A stretch of DNA of 16,355 nucleotides from Rhodospirillaceae bacterium (GTDB taxonomy: Bacteria; Pseudomonadota; Alphaproteobacteria; MPNO01; UBA2964). The DNA is taken from contig JABJKO010000177.1 in assembly GCA_018660305.1 (NCBI GenBank), forward strand, positions 1 to 16,355. Direction: 5' to 3'. The notes beneath the pieces were generated by a model. That model did not search any database, had not been told where the DNA came from, and was given only the letters and a program-made list of their open reading frames with translations. Positions 7,512-15,744 of this stretch are shown in pieces (position 1 is the first letter of the stretch; each line of letters opens with the position of its first letter). Position numbers and translations under genes: made by a program.

Positions 7512-7540
7512 TTGACGCCGATGACTCAGCACGATATGAG
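7512..7540 (+). promoter_or_regulatory. Promoter of the NDUFA9-like gene
   Basis: TTGACG (7512-7517, five of six) and TATGAG (7535-7540, four of six) are separated by the ideal 17 bp. The predicted start near 7547 leaves a leader of about 50 nt with a strong AGGAGGG ribosome site (7586-7592) five bases before the ATG. It is back to back with the tRNA-Leu promoter, with 19 bp between the two -35 boxes. Confidence 0.6.
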
Positions 7541-7596
7541 GCGCGGTAGAAAGACACGATCGGGTAACCCGGAAGTCGGTCGACCAGGAGGGCAAG

Positions 7597-8598
7597 ATGG
7601 GCTTGGGCGTTGTCACTGTTTTTGGCGGAGCGGGATTTCTCGGCCGCTACGTGGTTCGGGCGTTGGTCCGCAAAGGCGCCCGGGTCAGGGTGGTCTGCCG
7701 GCGGTCGGATGAAGCCCTGCGCTGCAAGCCCATGGGCGACGTCGGGCAGGTCATACCGGTCGCCGCCAACATCCGGGACGAGGCTTCGGTGGCGGCGGCA
7801 ATCGCCGGATCGGACGCCGTCATCAATCTCATCGGGATCCTGTATGAGCGCGGCCGGCAGACATTCGACGCGGTTCATACGGAAGGAGCGGCGCGTATAG
7901 CCCGGGTGGCCACAAGTGACGGAATCGACCGGCTGGTTCATGTATCGGCCATCGGCGCCGATGAACAGGCCCTGGCCCACTATTCCCAGAGCAAGGGTTT
8001 AGGGGAACGGCAGGTAACAGAGGCGTTCAAAAACGCCACCATCATACGGCCCAGTATTCTGTTCGGTCCGGAGGACAAATTTTTCAATTTCTTCGCCGGT
8101 ATTGCACGCCTGGCGCCGGCCCTGCCGCTGATCGGCGGTGGTCATACGCGCTTTCAACCTGTCTATGTCTGCGATGCCGCGGAGGCGATTGTCGCGGCCT
8201 TGTCCGACACCAGCTCCGTTGGCCGGACCTACGAGATCGGCGGTCCCGAGACCTACAGTTTCCGCGAGCTGATGGACATCATGCTGGGCGTCATCAAACG
8301 CCGGCGCCTGCTCCTGCCGGTGCCCTTCTGGGCCACCGCCATGGATGGCGCATTTATCGAAACGAGTCTCAACGTGCTGGCGAAATTTGCCGGGACCATC
8401 GTGCCGGCTCCCCCCATTACACAGGATCAGGTGCGCCTGCTGCGCAGCGATAATGTGGTGTCGGGAGACATGCCGGGGCTGGCCGAGTTGGGTATTACCC
8501 CAACGGCCCTTGATGTGATTCTACCTACCTACCTGGCACGCTACCGGCGCGGCGGCAGTAAAAAGGACGAGCTCAGCGCCTCCGTATCCCGCCATTAG
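7597..8598 (+). CDS. NDUFA9-like NAD(P)-binding protein (atypical SDR)
   Basis: The 333-residue product is an atypical short-chain dehydrogenase of the group related to the mitochondrial complex I subunit NDUFA9. Residues 5-20 form the nucleotide-binding Rossmann loop (VTVFGGAGFLGR). A dinucleotide-fold strand with INLIGIL lies at about 76-82, Ser117 is in HVSAIGAD, and YSQSK (Tyr129-Lys133) preserves the YxxxK pattern. RPSILFGPEDKFFNFFA at 151-167 is characteristic of this subgroup. The last 100 residues are less conserved, with a basic C-terminus. In mitochondria NDUFA9 sits on the matrix arm of complex I near the quinone site; in bacteria the role is unproven, with proposals including quinone or complex I assembly. 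The ATG has a strong AGGAGGG site. It has its own promoter and converges on uppP with a 26-bp gap lacking an obvious terminator. Confidence 0.85.
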   Translation: MGLGVVTVFGGAGFLGRYVVRALVRKGARVRVVCRRSDEALRCKPMGDVGQVIPVAANIRDEASVAAAIAGSDAVINLIGILYERGRQTFDAVHTEGAARIARVATSDGIDRLVHVSAIGADEQALAHYSQSKGLGERQVTEAFKNATIIRPSILFGPEDKFFNFFAGIARLAPALPLIGGGHTRFQPVYVCDAAEAIVAALSDTSSVGRTYEIGGPETYSFRELMDIMLGVIKRRRLLLPVPFWATAMDGAFIETSLNVLAKFAGTIVPAPPITQDQVRLLRSDNVVSGDMPGLAELGITPTALDVILPTYLARYRRGGSKKDELSASVSRH

Positions 8599-8624
8599 CG
8601 CGACCGCCCGACCAAACCGGCGTT

Positions 8625-9419
8625 TTACACCGCGTACCAGACGATAATCACGCCGAGCAGAAGGCGGTAGGCCACGAACGGTGTATAGCTCTGGCGCTGA
8701 AGCCAGTACATCATGGCGGCGATGGCGATAAGCGCGGCGAAAAACGCCAGCGCGGCCGCGAGGATTACATTGGCCTGTAAAACACTATCGCCACTTTCCA
8801 GCACGTCTTTGCCCAGCAGAACGCCAGCGCCCAAAATGGCCGGAATGGACATCAGCATGGAAAACCGGGCCGCTTCGCGGCGTTCAAAACCGAGCATGCG
8901 TGCCATGGTGATGGTCGTCCCCGCCCGGCTCGCCCCGGGGATCAGGGCAAAGGCCTGGGCAATACCGATGAGCAGCGCATTGCCGGTGGTCATGTGCGTG
9001 ATGCGGTGGATGGTGAGACCGCTCCGGTCGGCGAGATAGAGCAGAATGCCGAAGCCTATAAAGGCCCAGCCGATGATGGCCGCCGAGCGCATCGTATCGC
9101 CCACATAGGCCTTGATGAGAAACCCGGCGATTATCACCGGAATGCTGCTGACCAGGACCAGCCAGGCAAGTTTTGCGCCCTCATCGACGCGACCGGTGGT
9201 CAGGCGGAGCAGACCACGCAGGACCGACCAGATATCGCGCCACAGATAGACCATGACGGCGCCCAGCGTGCCCACATGGACGGCAACGTCGAGCGCCAGG
9301 CCCTGGTCCTTCCAGCCGAGCAGCACGGGTGTCAGCGCAAGATGTCCGGAGGAGCTGACGGGTAGGAATTCGGTGATCCCTTGAATCACCGCCAGGACAG
9401 CAATCTGGAAAACGGTCAA
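8625..9419 (-). CDS. uppP: Undecaprenyl-diphosphatase UppP (BacA)
   Basis: The 264-residue membrane protein removes a phosphate from undecaprenyl pyrophosphate, recycling the lipid carrier for peptidoglycan and envelope polysaccharides; overproduction gives bacitracin resistance in this family. The first signature is QGITEFLPVSSSGHL (13-27), with the catalytic-region Glu17 and His27. The second is PGASRAGTTI (161-170) with Ser164 and Arg165; usual versions read PGxSRSG, so the second Ser is Ala here. About eight hydrophobic segments are present, and the length is standard (265-275). The start is TTG at 9417-9419: it gives the family's normal N-terminus (MTVFQIAVLAVIQG), no ATG is near, and AGGGGG lies five bases before it. 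That ribosome site can pair with CCCCT just upstream. Confidence 0.95.
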   Translation of the reverse strand: MTVFQIAVLAVIQGITEFLPVSSSGHLALTPVLLGWKDQGLALDVAVHVGTLGAVMVYLWRDIWSVLRGLLRLTTGRVDEGAKLAWLVLVSSIPVIIAGFLIKAYVGDTMRSAAIIGWAFIGFGILLYLADRSGLTIHRITHMTTGNALLIGIAQAFALIPGASRAGTTITMARMLGFERREAARFSMLMSIPAILGAGVLLGKDVLESGDSVLQANVILAAALAFFAALIAIAAMMYWLQRQSYTPFVAYRLLLGVIIVWYAV

Positions 9420-9424
9420 TGAGT

Positions 9425-9440
9425 CCCCCTCACTAAGGGG
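9425..9440 (-). promoter_or_regulatory. Hairpin covering the uppP Shine-Dalgarno sequence
   Basis: On the minus strand CCCCT (9440-9436) can pair with AGGGG (9430-9426) across a 5-nt loop TAGTG. The AGGGGG segment (9430-9425) is also the ribosome binding site for the TTG start at 9419. If the stem forms in the mRNA, initiation of uppP would be dampened. The stem has four G-C pairs and one U-A pair but is short. Confidence 0.45.
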
Positions 9441-9481
9441 TTCAGGTACACCGCCTGTGTGATTCGCACCAGACCAAAGAA

Positions 9482-9500
9482 TAGTCCGGATTCGGGACTA
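9482..9500. repeat. Short inverted repeat in the uppP-gltD intergenic region
   Basis: TAGTCC (9482-9487) and GGACTA (9495-9500) are perfect inverted repeats around a 7-bp centre. It lies about 60 bp upstream of uppP in the divergent 338-bp gap and could be an operator or a leader hairpin. No regulator is recognised. Confidence 0.35.
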
Positions 9501-9569
9501 GTTGGTGATTTCGATATGTTTGGAAAGGATTGCCGACCCTGCCAGGGAAGCATTTAGACAAGGTAGTTA

Positions 9570-9658
9570 TCTCATACTGTCTTATATTTGTTTTTTTCTC
9601 GCTAATCCCGGGAAATTCCCCTATACTATAAGCACCTGGCACGCATCAGCTGGGAATT
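9570..9658 (+). promoter_or_regulatory. AT-rich gltD promoter zone with GGGAA(A)TTC symmetry
   Basis: From about 9570 the DNA becomes AT-rich (TCATACTGTCTTATATTTG and a T-run), unlike the GC-rich surroundings. Overlapping -10-like boxes TATACT (9622-9627) and TATAAG (9627-9632) follow, with no good -35 at 16-18 bp. Directly upstream is the palindrome GGGAA-A-TTCCC (9610-9620), and GGGAATTC recurs at 9652-9658, so a repressor or activator site flanking the start is plausible. The remainder of the 338-bp gap 9420-9757 holds only the hairpins listed separately; I see no convincing small gene. Confidence 0.4.
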
Positions 9659-9681
9659 CAATGTTTGCTGCTCGGTCAAGT

Positions 9682-9704
9682 CGCTGACCTATCTCAGGTT
9701 AGCG
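9682..9704 (+). promoter_or_regulatory. Stem-loop in the gltD leader
   Basis: CGCTGACCT (9682-9690) pairs with AGGTTAGCG (9696-9704) as a 9-bp stem with one G-U pair and a 5-nt loop ATCTC. It lies 53 bp before the gltD ATG and inside its presumed leader. No U-tract follows, so it is not a canonical terminator. Its function is unknown. Confidence 0.4.
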
Positions 9705-9757
9705 GCGCAGTGTTTGACGACGCCGGGCGCATCCCGCGCGCATTCTGGGGGATAAAA

Positions 9758-11197
9758 ATGCTCAAATTCGTATCAGTCGACCGCGAAACGCCGGAAAAGC
9801 GCCCGGCCGAAGAGCGCCGCCTCGATTTTGACGAGATTTATCGCCGATTTAACGACCCGCAGGCCGAGGAACAGGCCAGCCGGTGCTCGCAATGCGGAAT
9901 CCCGTTCTGTCAGGTTCATTGTCCGCTGCACAATAATATTCCCGACTGGCTGATGCTGACCGCGGAGGACCGGTTGGAAGAAGCCTATGAGCTGGCGTCG
10001 TCGACCAATAATTTCCCGGAGATCTGTGGCCGCATCTGCCCGCAGGACCGTCTGTGCGAGGGGAATTGCGTCATCGAGCAGGCCGGTCACGGCACCGTAA
10101 CCATCGGCGCGGTGGAGAGCTACATCACCGAGGCCGCCTTCACCAACGGCTGGATCCAGCCGCCCAAGCCGGCCCGCGAGCTCGAGCAGTCGGTGGGCAT
10201 CATCGGCGGCGGTCCGGGCGGCATGGCGGCAGCCGAAGTGCTGCGGCGCAAAGGCTATCAGGTACATATCTACGACCGCTATGACCGGATCGGCGGATTG
10301 CTGGTCTATGGCATCCCCAGCTTCAAGCTGGAAAAGGAAATCGTGAAGCGCCGCGTCGATCTGCTGGAAGCCGCCGGCGTCGAGATGCACCGAAATGTGG
10401 ATATCGGCGGCGATGTGACGTTTCAGTCCATTCGCGCGAAACACGATGCGGTGTTGATTGCGACCGGCGTTTACAAGGCACGGGATATCCAGGTGCCCGG
10501 TGTCGGTCTGGGCAATATCATCCCGGCGCTGGATTTCCTGATTGCCTCCAACCGCAAGGGTCTCGGCGATTCGGTGCCGGGCTTCGAGGATGGCAGCCAG
10601 AACGCCGCCGACAAGCGCGTGGTGGTCCTCGGCGCCGGCGATACCGCCATGGATTGCGTCAGGACCGCGGTCCGCCAGGGCGCCCAGTCGGTGACCTGCC
10701 TGTACCGCCGCGACAAGGCCAATATGCCGGGCTCGCGGCGTGAAGTTCAGTATGCCGAGGAAGAAGGCGTGCAGTTCGCGCTGCTGGCCCAGCCTGAAGC
10801 GTTCCTGGGCGACGACATCGTCTCGGCGGTGCGCACCGGGCGTATTCATCTGGGTGTCGCCGACGCCTCCGGACGACAGACCCCTGAGATCATCGACGGA
10901 TCAAGCTTCAACGTGGAAGCGGATCTGGTCATCAAGGCGCTGGGTTTCGACCCCGAAGACATGCCCTCCCTGTTTGGTGTGCCCGAGCTTGGCGTAACAC
11001 GGTGGGGCACCATCAAGATCAATTTCCGCACCAAGATGACCAATCTCGATGGCGTCTTCGCCGCCGGCGACATCGTGCGCGGCGCCTCGCTGGTCGTGTG
11101 GGGTATTCGCGATGGCCGCGACGCGGCAACCTCCATCGAGCAGTATCTGCGGGCCCGCGCTCCGGCGGCCGCCGCCTCCAAGGCGGCCGTGGCATGA
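9758..11197 (+). CDS. gltD: Glutamate synthase (NADPH) small subunit
   Basis: The 479-residue beta subunit oxidises NADPH through FAD and feeds electrons to the large subunit for glutamate synthesis. The N-terminal domain has two cysteine groups, Cys43/46/51/55 (CSQCGIPFCQVHC) and Cys90/94/100/104 (CGRICPQDRLCEGNC), ligands of the [4Fe-4S] clusters. The FAD loop is GGGPGG (150-155), the NADPH loop is LGAGDTAMDC (291-300), and the second FAD-contacting motif is FAAGDIVRGASLVVWGIRDG (434-453). Length equals the family norm. The frame is open from 9665, but the preceding 31 codons are unrelated to GltD, and ATG 9758 has GGGGGA five bases upstream. gltD precedes gltB and overlaps it by 4 nt, opposite to the E. 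coli order; I recall the same order in Azospirillum. Confidence 0.97.
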   Translation: MLKFVSVDRETPEKRPAEERRLDFDEIYRRFNDPQAEEQASRCSQCGIPFCQVHCPLHNNIPDWLMLTAEDRLEEAYELASSTNNFPEICGRICPQDRLCEGNCVIEQAGHGTVTIGAVESYITEAAFTNGWIQPPKPARELEQSVGIIGGGPGGMAAAEVLRRKGYQVHIYDRYDRIGGLLVYGIPSFKLEKEIVKRRVDLLEAAGVEMHRNVDIGGDVTFQSIRAKHDAVLIATGVYKARDIQVPGVGLGNIIPALDFLIASNRKGLGDSVPGFEDGSQNAADKRVVVLGAGDTAMDCVRTAVRQGAQSVTCLYRRDKANMPGSRREVQYAEEEGVQFALLAQPEAFLGDDIVSAVRTGRIHLGVADASGRQTPEIIDGSSFNVEADLVIKALGFDPEDMPSLFGVPELGVTRWGTIKINFRTKMTNLDGVFAAGDIVRGASLVVWGIRDGRDAATSIEQYLRARAPAAAASKAAVA

Positions 11198-14100
11198 GTG
11201 ATAAATTTTCCAGCGACGGCGAGCGTTTCGTCCATGAGTGGCAACGGGACGCCGCGCGATTAACCCGGCATGGTCTCTACGACCCGGCGGACGAGCATGG
11301 TTCCTGTGGCGTCGGCATGGTGGTTGCCATTGACGGCAAGCCGCGGCGCGAAGTGGTGGAGGCCGGCGTCGAGGCGCTCAAGGCCGTGTGGCATCGCGGC
11401 GCCGTCGATGCTGACGGCAAGACCGGCGATGGCGCGGGGATCCACGTGGAAATCCCGCAGGACTTTTTCCATGAGCACACCATCAGGACTGGCCACACGC
11501 CGGGGCCGGGACCCATCGCCGTCGGCATGATCTTCCTGCCGCGCACCGACCTGTCCGGTCAGGAGCGCTGCCGCTGTATCGTCGAGGCGCAGATCCTCCA
11601 GTTCGGCTATTCGATCTATGGCTGGCGCCAGGTACCCATCAACGTGGGTATCATCGGCGAGAAGGCCAACGCCACGCGGCCGGAAATCGAACAGATCATG
11701 ATCGCCGGCAAGCCGGGTGTGTCGGAGGAAGTCTTCGAGCGCGACCTCTATATCATCCGGCGGCGTATCGAGAACCAGGTGATCCGCGAAAGTCTCAACG
11801 ATTTCTATGTCTGTTCGCTCAGCTGCCGCTCGCTGATCTACAAAGGCATGTTCCTGGCCGAGCAGGTCACCGAATTCTATCCCGATCTGCTCGATGACCG
11901 GTTTGTCTCGCGCTTCGCCATCTATCACCAGCGCTATTCGACCAACACTTTTCCCACCTGGAGACTGGCGCAGCCCTTCCGGATGCTGGCCCATAACGGC
12001 GAGATCAATACCCTGTCGGGCAACGTCAACTGGATGCGCAGCCATGAGACGCGCCTCGAGTCGGAGGTGTTCGACAATTATATTGAAGACATCACGCCGA
12101 TCGTCCAGTCGGGCAGCTCGGATTCCGCCGCGCTGGACGCGGTCTATGAGCTGCTGGTCCGCGCCGGGCGGGACGCGCCCATGGTCAAGGCGCTGATGAT
12201 CCCCGACGCCTGGTCGAAGAAGCCCAGCATCAGCGCCGCCCATGCGGCGTTCTTCAGCTATTGCAACTGCGTCATGGAATCCTGGGACGGGCCGGCGGCG
12301 ATTTGCGCCACCGATGGCAATTGGGTGGTGGCCGGTATGGACCGTAACGGCCTGCGGCCGCTGCGCTATTCGGTACGTGATGACGGTCTGCTGGTGGTCG
12401 GTTCGGAAACCGGCATGGTCTCCATCGACGAGGCCCGCATCGTCGAAAAGGGCCGCGTCGGCCCCGGCGAGAGCATTGCCGTCAATCTGAGCGAAGGCCA
12501 TTTCTATCATGATGGCGAGCTGCGTGATCTGCTGTCGTCGACAGCGCCCTATGAGGAATGGGCGAAGAACATCACTCATCTCGACGATCTGATCCAGCCG
12601 GAAGACGGCGAGACCGCAGAGCTCGACCGCACCGAATTACGGCGGCGCCAGCTGTGCGCCGGCTTCACCATGGAAGAGCTCGAACTGCTGCTCCAGCCTA
12701 TGGTCGAGGACAGCAAGGAGGCGGTCGGCTCCATGGGCGACGATACGCCGCTGGCCGTCCTCTCGGAACATTATCGCGGGCTGCATCATTTCTTCCGCCA
12801 GGCCTTCAGTCAGGTCACCAACCCGCCCATCGATTCATTGCGTGAATACCGCGTCATGGCGCTCAATACGCGGCTCGGCAATAACGGCAACATCCTTGAC
12901 GAGGACGAATCCCAGACCCGCCTTCTGCAGCTTCGCTCACCGGTGCTGACCAACGCCGAGTTCGACGCGCTGCTCGATTATGTCGGCGAGGCGGCGGTGG
13001 AAATAGATTGTACGTTCGACGCCATGGGCGGCGACAACGCGCTGAAGGAGGCGATGGACCGCATCCGCGCCGAAGCCGAGAACGCGGTACGGGGCGGCGC
13101 CATCCATGTGACCCTGTCGGACAAGAAAGTCGGTCCCGATCGCGCGCCGATCCCGATGATCCTGGCCACCGGCGGCGTCCATAGCCATCTGGTGGCGGAA
13201 TCGCTCCGCACGTTCACCTCCGTCAACGTGCGCTCGGCGGAATGTCTCGACACCCATTATTTTGCCGTGCTGATCGGCGTCGGCGCGACCACGGTCAACG
13301 CCTACCTCGCCCAGGAAGCCATCGCCGACCGCCAGCGACGGGGCCTGTTCGGCGAGCTTTCATTCGATGATTGCGTCGACCGGTTTGTCGAAGCGGTCAA
13401 TCAGGGGCTTCTCAAGATCATGTCCAAGATGGGGATTTCCGTCATCTCCCCCTATCGCGGCGCCTATAAGTTCGAGGCCATCGGGCTGAGCCGGACCCTG
13501 GTGTCGGAATATTTTCCGGGCATGAATTCGCGAATTTCGGGGATCGGGCTATCGGGCCTGCAACACAATGCCCTGCGGCTCCATGAGCGGGCCTTTGGCA
13601 CCGAGGAAGTCATCGCGCTGCCGGTCGGCGGGCTCTATCGCTATCGCCGCACCGGTGAGGAACACGCCTTTCAGGGCGAGATGATCCACATGCTGCAGAG
13701 CGCCTGTGAAGACGACGCCTATGCGACCTATAAGAAATATTCCGAGGCCGTGCAGCGCATGGCCCCGGTAAGCCTGCGCGATCTGATGGAGTTCGCGCCG
13801 AAACAGGACGGCGTACCGCTGGAAGAGGTGGAATCCATCACCGAGCTGCGCAAGCGGCTGGTGGCACCCGGTATTTCGCTGGGCGCGCTCAGCCCGGAAG
13901 CCCATGAAACCCTGTCCATCGCCATGAACCGGATCGGCGCCAAATCTGATTCCGGCGAGGGCGGCGAGGATCCGGCCCGTTTCAAACCACGCCCCAACGG
14001 CGACAATGCCAGTTCGGCCATCAAGCAGGTCGCCTCCGGCCGCTTTGGCGTCACCGCCGAATATCTGAACAATTGCCGCGAGATCGAGATCAAAATCGCC

Positions 14101-15744
14101 CAGGGCGCGAAGCCCGGCGAAGGGGGTCAATTACCGGGCATGAAGGTATCCGGGATGATCGCCCGCCTGCGCCATGCCACCGAAGGCGTGACCCTGATCT
14201 CGCCACCGCCCCATCACGACATTTACTCCATCGAGGATCTGTCGCAGCTGATCTACGATCTGAAACAGATCAATCCCGATGCGAAAGTCTGCGTCAAGCT
14301 GGTGGCGCAATCCGGTATCGGCACCATCGCCGCCGGCGTCGCCAAGGCCAAGGCGGACGTGATCCTGATCTCGGGCCATTCCGGCGGCACCGGCGCGAGC
14401 CCGCAATCCTCCATCAAATATGCCGGACTTCCCTGGGAAATGGGTCTCGCCGAAGTGCATCAGGTGCTCACCCTGAACCGGCTGCGCCACATGGTGACGC
14501 TGCGCACCGATGGCGGCATCAAGACCGGGCGCGATGTTGTCATCGCCGCCCTGCTCGGCGCCGAGGAATACGGCATCGGCACCACGTCGCTGGTCGCCAT
14601 GGGCTGCATCATGGTGCGTCAGTGCCATTCCAACACCTGCCCGGTGGGGGTCTGCACCCAGGACGATTCCTTGCGCGAAAAATTCACCGGCACCCCGGAA
14701 AAAGTGGTGAATCTGTTCAGCTTCGTCGCCGAGGAGATGCGCGAGATTCTGGCTTTTCTCGGGGCGCGAACGCTGGATGAGTTGATCGGCCGAACCGATC
14801 TGCTGTCACAGGTGCGGCGCGGCAACCCGCATCTCGACGATCTCGATCTCAACCCGCTTCTGGTCCAGGCCGACCCCGGCGGCAATCCCCGCACGTCGGA
14901 TCGCCAGGGCCGCAACGAAGTGCCGGATTCGCTGGACGCGCTGATGATCAAGGATGCCGAGGCGGCCCTGACCGGCGGTGAGAAAATGCAGCTCGCCTAC
15001 AATATCCGGAACACGCAACGGGCCATCGGCACCCGCTTGTCGTCCATGATCACGAGACGGTTCGGCATGGCCGGGCTGCAACCCAACCATATCACCGTCC
15101 GGCTGCGCGGATCGGCCGGCCAGTCGCTCGGCGCGTTCGCCGTCCAGGGCCTCAAGCTCCAGGTCTATGGCGATTCCAACGATTATGTGGGCAAGGGTCT
15201 GTCGGGCGGCATCATCGTCGTCCGTCCCATGACGTCGAGCCCGCTGACCACCAACGAGAACGCCATCATCGGCAATACGGTGCTCTATGGGGCCACCGCC
15301 GGAAAGCTGTTTGCCGCAGGCTGCGCCGGCGAGCGGTTTGCCGTGCGCAATTCAGGCGCCGACGCGGTGATCGAGGGCTGCGGCGCCAATGGCTGTGAAT
15401 ATATGACCGGCGGCACGGTCGCCATCCTGGGGCCGGTGGGCGACAATTTCGCGGCCGGGATGACCGGCGGCATGGCCTTTGTCTACGACACCGATGCAAC
15501 CTTCGCCGACAACATTAATGCCGATACGGTGGTCGCCCACCGCATCCAATCCGGCCATTGGAACAAGACCCTGCGCGATCTGGTATCGGAGCATTGGCGC
15601 GAGACCCAGTCACGCTTCTCCGAACGGCTGTTGGTGGATTGGGACCGGGAGGTGCGCCGGTTCTGGCAAATCGTCCCGCTCGAGATGATCGACAAGCTGG
15701 AACACCCGGTGCTCGAAGCCGCGGACGAGGAACGGCGGGCCTGA
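11194..15744 (+). CDS. gltB: Glutamate synthase (NADPH) large subunit
   Basis: The 1516-residue alpha subunit transfers the amide of glutamine to 2-oxoglutarate, giving two glutamates; with glutamine synthetase it is the main ammonia assimilation route. A 37-residue propeptide precedes Cys38 (HGSCGVGM), the amidotransferase nucleophile exposed by cleavage. The class II amidotransferase domain spans about 38-440, then the central domain. The FMN-binding synthase domain is at about 850-1210, with SGHSGGTGASP and the [3Fe-4S] cysteines at 1138/1144/1149 (CIMVRQCHSNTC). With the propeptide removed these fall where I recall the Azospirillum enzyme's cluster ligands. The C-terminal beta-helix (about 1270-1490) has the GXGXG-type repeats. 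The ATG overlaps the gltD stop (ATGA), so the two are probably translationally coupled. The open frame extends to 11002 inside gltD, but that part is not real. Confidence 0.97.
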   Translation: MSDKFSSDGERFVHEWQRDAARLTRHGLYDPADEHGSCGVGMVVAIDGKPRREVVEAGVEALKAVWHRGAVDADGKTGDGAGIHVEIPQDFFHEHTIRTGHTPGPGPIAVGMIFLPRTDLSGQERCRCIVEAQILQFGYSIYGWRQVPINVGIIGEKANATRPEIEQIMIAGKPGVSEEVFERDLYIIRRRIENQVIRESLNDFYVCSLSCRSLIYKGMFLAEQVTEFYPDLLDDRFVSRFAIYHQRYSTNTFPTWRLAQPFRMLAHNGEINTLSGNVNWMRSHETRLESEVFDNYIEDITPIVQSGSSDSAALDAVYELLVRAGRDAPMVKALMIPDAWSKKPSISAAHAAFFSYCNCVMESWDGPAAICATDGNWVVAGMDRNGLRPLRYSVRDDGLLVVGSETGMVSIDEARIVEKGRVGPGESIAVNLSEGHFYHDGELRDLLSSTAPYEEWAKNITHLDDLIQPEDGETAELDRTELRRRQLCAGFTMEELELLLQPMVEDSKEAVGSMGDDTPLAVLSEHYRGLHHFFRQAFSQVTNPPIDSLREYRVMALNTRLGNNGNILDEDESQTRLLQLRSPVLTNAEFDALLDYVGEAAVEIDCTFDAMGGDNALKEAMDRIRAEAENAVRGGAIHVTLSDKKVGPDRAPIPMILATGGVHSHLVAESLRTFTSVNVRSAECLDTHYFAVLIGVGATTVNAYLAQEAIADRQRRGLFGELSFDDCVDRFVEAVNQGLLKIMSKMGISVISPYRGAYKFEAIGLSRTLVSEYFPGMNSRISGIGLSGLQHNALRLHERAFGTEEVIALPVGGLYRYRRTGEEHAFQGEMIHMLQSACEDDAYATYKKYSEAVQRMAPVSLRDLMEFAPKQDGVPLEEVESITELRKRLVAPGISLGALSPEAHETLSIAMNRIGAKSDSGEGGEDPARFKPRPNGDNASSAIKQVASGRFGVTAEYLNNCREIEIKIAQGAKPGEGGQLPGMKVSGMIARLRHATEGVTLISPPPHHDIYSIEDLSQLIYDLKQINPDAKVCVKLVAQSGIGTIAAGVAKAKADVILISGHSGGTGASPQSSIKYAGLPWEMGLAEVHQVLTLNRLRHMVTLRTDGGIKTGRDVVIAALLGAEEYGIGTTSLVAMGCIMVRQCHSNTCPVGVCTQDDSLREKFTGTPEKVVNLFSFVAEEMREILAFLGARTLDELIGRTDLLSQVRRGNPHLDDLDLNPLLVQADPGGNPRTSDRQGRNEVPDSLDALMIKDAEAALTGGEKMQLAYNIRNTQRAIGTRLSSMITRRFGMAGLQPNHITVRLRGSAGQSLGAFAVQGLKLQVYGDSNDYVGKGLSGGIIVVRPMTSSPLTTNENAIIGNTVLYGATAGKLFAAGCAGERFAVRNSGADAVIEGCGANGCEYMTGGTVAILGPVGDNFAAGMTGGMAFVYDTDATFADNINADTVVAHRIQSGHWNKTLRDLVSEHWRETQSRFSERLLVDWDREVRRFWQIVPLEMIDKLEHPVLEAADEERRA

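Noticed and set aside
9502..9687. 61-codon open frame upstream of gltD
   Set aside because: No good ribosome site, it spans the AT-rich promoter zone, and the product resembles nothing I know.
9665..9757. Longer gltD start
   Set aside because: The 31 extra residues are unrelated to GltD, and the start at 9758 has a suitable ribosome site and the family length.
11002..11193. Longer gltB start inside gltD
   Set aside because: The added residues are a His/Arg-rich out-of-frame reading of gltD; the true propeptide begins at 11194 in the ATGA overlap.
11194..15744. Numerous long antisense and shifted open frames across gltD/gltB
   Set aside because: All are shadows of strong GC-rich coding frames and none shows a ribosome site or recognisable domain.
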